In this document: piece by piece, positions 63,190 through 64,000 of the stretch
How positions within the stretch are numbered: position 1 is the first letter of the stretch
Layout: each line of letters opens with the position of its first letter
Assembly: GCF_028206795.1 (NCBI RefSeq)
Contig: NZ_JAQLFJ010000004.1
Location: 150,750 to 214,749, forward strand
Source: Collinsella aerofaciens
GTDB lineage: Bacteria; Actinomycetota; Coriobacteriia; Coriobacteriales; Coriobacteriaceae
Length of the DNA: 64,000 nucleotides
Reading direction: 5' to 3'
Translations under genes and position numbers: made by a program
Notes under the pieces: model-generated
What the model was told of the DNA's origin: nothing
The model's database searches: none
Seen by the model: the letters and a program-made list of their open reading frames with translations, nothing else

Positions 63190-64000
63190 GAGCGGTGACC
63201 GCTATGGTGATGCTGTCAGACGCGATGCCGCGTCCGTTGCGATGCTGAAGTTGGCGGACGGGGTGGTGGACATCCAATCTCTGTTCATGCCGCTTGCCGT
63301 GCAGGTGGTTACCGCCATCATGGACGCCGAGGTTGACCAGCTCTGCGGCGATGGGGCCAACAATAGGAACGGCAACAGAGGCCGCCTCGTGACATGCGTG
63401 GGTATGCTCAACCTGGGTGTCCCTCAACTCTGGACGGGCGGCTTCTTCCCCGAGGACGTCCTCGAGCACCACCGGCGCGTCGACCGCGCGCTCGTCGCGG
63501 CGGTGGCCGAGATGTGCGCTACCGGCACCAGCACTAGGAAGGTGCAGAGGGTAGCCGAGAAGATGGGCATCGGGAGGCTCGGCAGGGGCCGTGTGGGTAC
63601 AATCGCCGTTAGCCTCGACGCCGAGATAGCCGACCTGGCGGAGGGACGTTCGAGGTGCGCTCGATACCCTTAATCTGGCTCGACGTGACCTACTTCAAGT
63701 GCCGCTGCGGGGGCCGCGCGGCTTCGACCGCGGCTGTCACGGCGATAGGCTGCGACGAGTCCGGCTGGAGGCAGGTGCTCGGCGTATCGGTGGTGGACAC
63801 GGAGTCGCATGACTCGTGGCTCGGCTTCCTGCAGGCGCCGCGCGACCGTGGCACCTCCGGCAACGAGTTCGTCCGTATCCGATGTCCCCGGGGCCTGGTC
63901 AGGGCCATAGGCGAGGTCTTCCAGGGGGTGTTCCTATAGTTTTGTCAACGGTTTTCTCCGTTGAGCTACCTAGATTCTCTCCATGCTGGCGCCAGCCCAT
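63190..64000 (+). mobile_element. remnant of an IS256-type insertion sequence (right boundary not defined)
   Basis: GC content jumps back up at about 63190, and the transposase remains run to 63939. No terminal inverted repeat pair could be fixed by eye. The window ends before the right end can be judged. Confidence 0.55.
63242..63939 (+). pseudogene. IS256-family (mutator-type) transposase, frameshifted and truncated
   Basis: Two frames together cover the N-terminal and central part of a mutator-type transposase: VVTAIMDAEVDQLCG, then STRKVQRVAEKMGI, then (in the other frame) PLIWLDVTYFKCR with the first catalytic Asp. The frame breaks in the G-run at 63643-63645; one extra G would restore EGTFEVRSIPLIW. 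The second catalytic region, expected as SDAH-GL, reads RCPRGL, and the protein stops early at GEVFQGVFL, losing the last third with the catalytic Glu. It cannot be functional as it stands. Confidence 0.85.

Overview
The window comes from a high-GC bacterium. The best guess is a gut member of the Coriobacteriia, most likely Collinsella. This is an inference from gene content, GC-rich codon use and the style of the intergenic repeats; no 16S rRNA or other marker is present to settle it.

Layout. (1) 1-2800: selenium supply genes: selD (5' end cut by the window), yedF, a DUF3343 carrier-like gene and a cysteine desulfurase. (2) 2878-6736: a BrnQ transporter, tRNA-Pro and tRNA-Gly, an AbiEi/DUF559-like gene bracketed by two copies of one palindrome, and a DinJ/PIN toxin-antitoxin pair. 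(3) 6959-22571: a formate hydrogenlyase locus. A structured leader precedes a ferredoxin, a selenocysteine formate dehydrogenase (in-frame UGA at 8174), a group 4 membrane [NiFe]-hydrogenase in E. coli hyf order (A-B-C-D-E-F-G-H-I), HycH- and HycI-like maturation genes and a formate channel. (4) 22694-28847: a second molybdopterin oxidoreductase, selA, selB and tRNA-Sec (selC). (5) 29002-35646: mobA, a Cys-rich DUF3343 protein, glutamate dehydrogenase and a two-gene molybdenum hydroxylase. (6) 35918-44188: tRNA-Leu, tig, clpP, clpX, valS, folC. (7) 44538-49343, minus strand: an M24 peptidase and a three-gene flavoprotein cluster. (8) 49830-52263: a zinc-ribbon membrane protein and thrS. (9) 52588-63047: an exopolysaccharide/capsule locus (NusG-like regulator, initiating phosphoglycosyltransferase, glycosyltransferases, pyruvyltransferase, Wzy, Wzx) that becomes AT-rich from about 54,000. 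(10) 63190-64000: a broken IS256-type transposase.

How it works together. SelD, SelA, SelB and selC build and insert selenocysteine. The one selenoprotein visible in the window is the formate dehydrogenase, which feeds electrons through 4Fe-4S proteins to the hydrogenase: formate becomes CO2 plus H2, probably coupled to ion pumping. FocA moves formate, and MobA serves the molybdenum enzymes.

The most unusual content is intergenic. At least five families of long palindromic elements fill the gaps. In several, a conserved centre sits inside long, well-matched arms that differ completely between copies. Separately, six 15-nt repeats near 49.5 kb alternate in orientation with exactly 25 nt between each. 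An eight-G tract in an overlap of two glycosyltransferase genes could switch them between separate and fused proteins.
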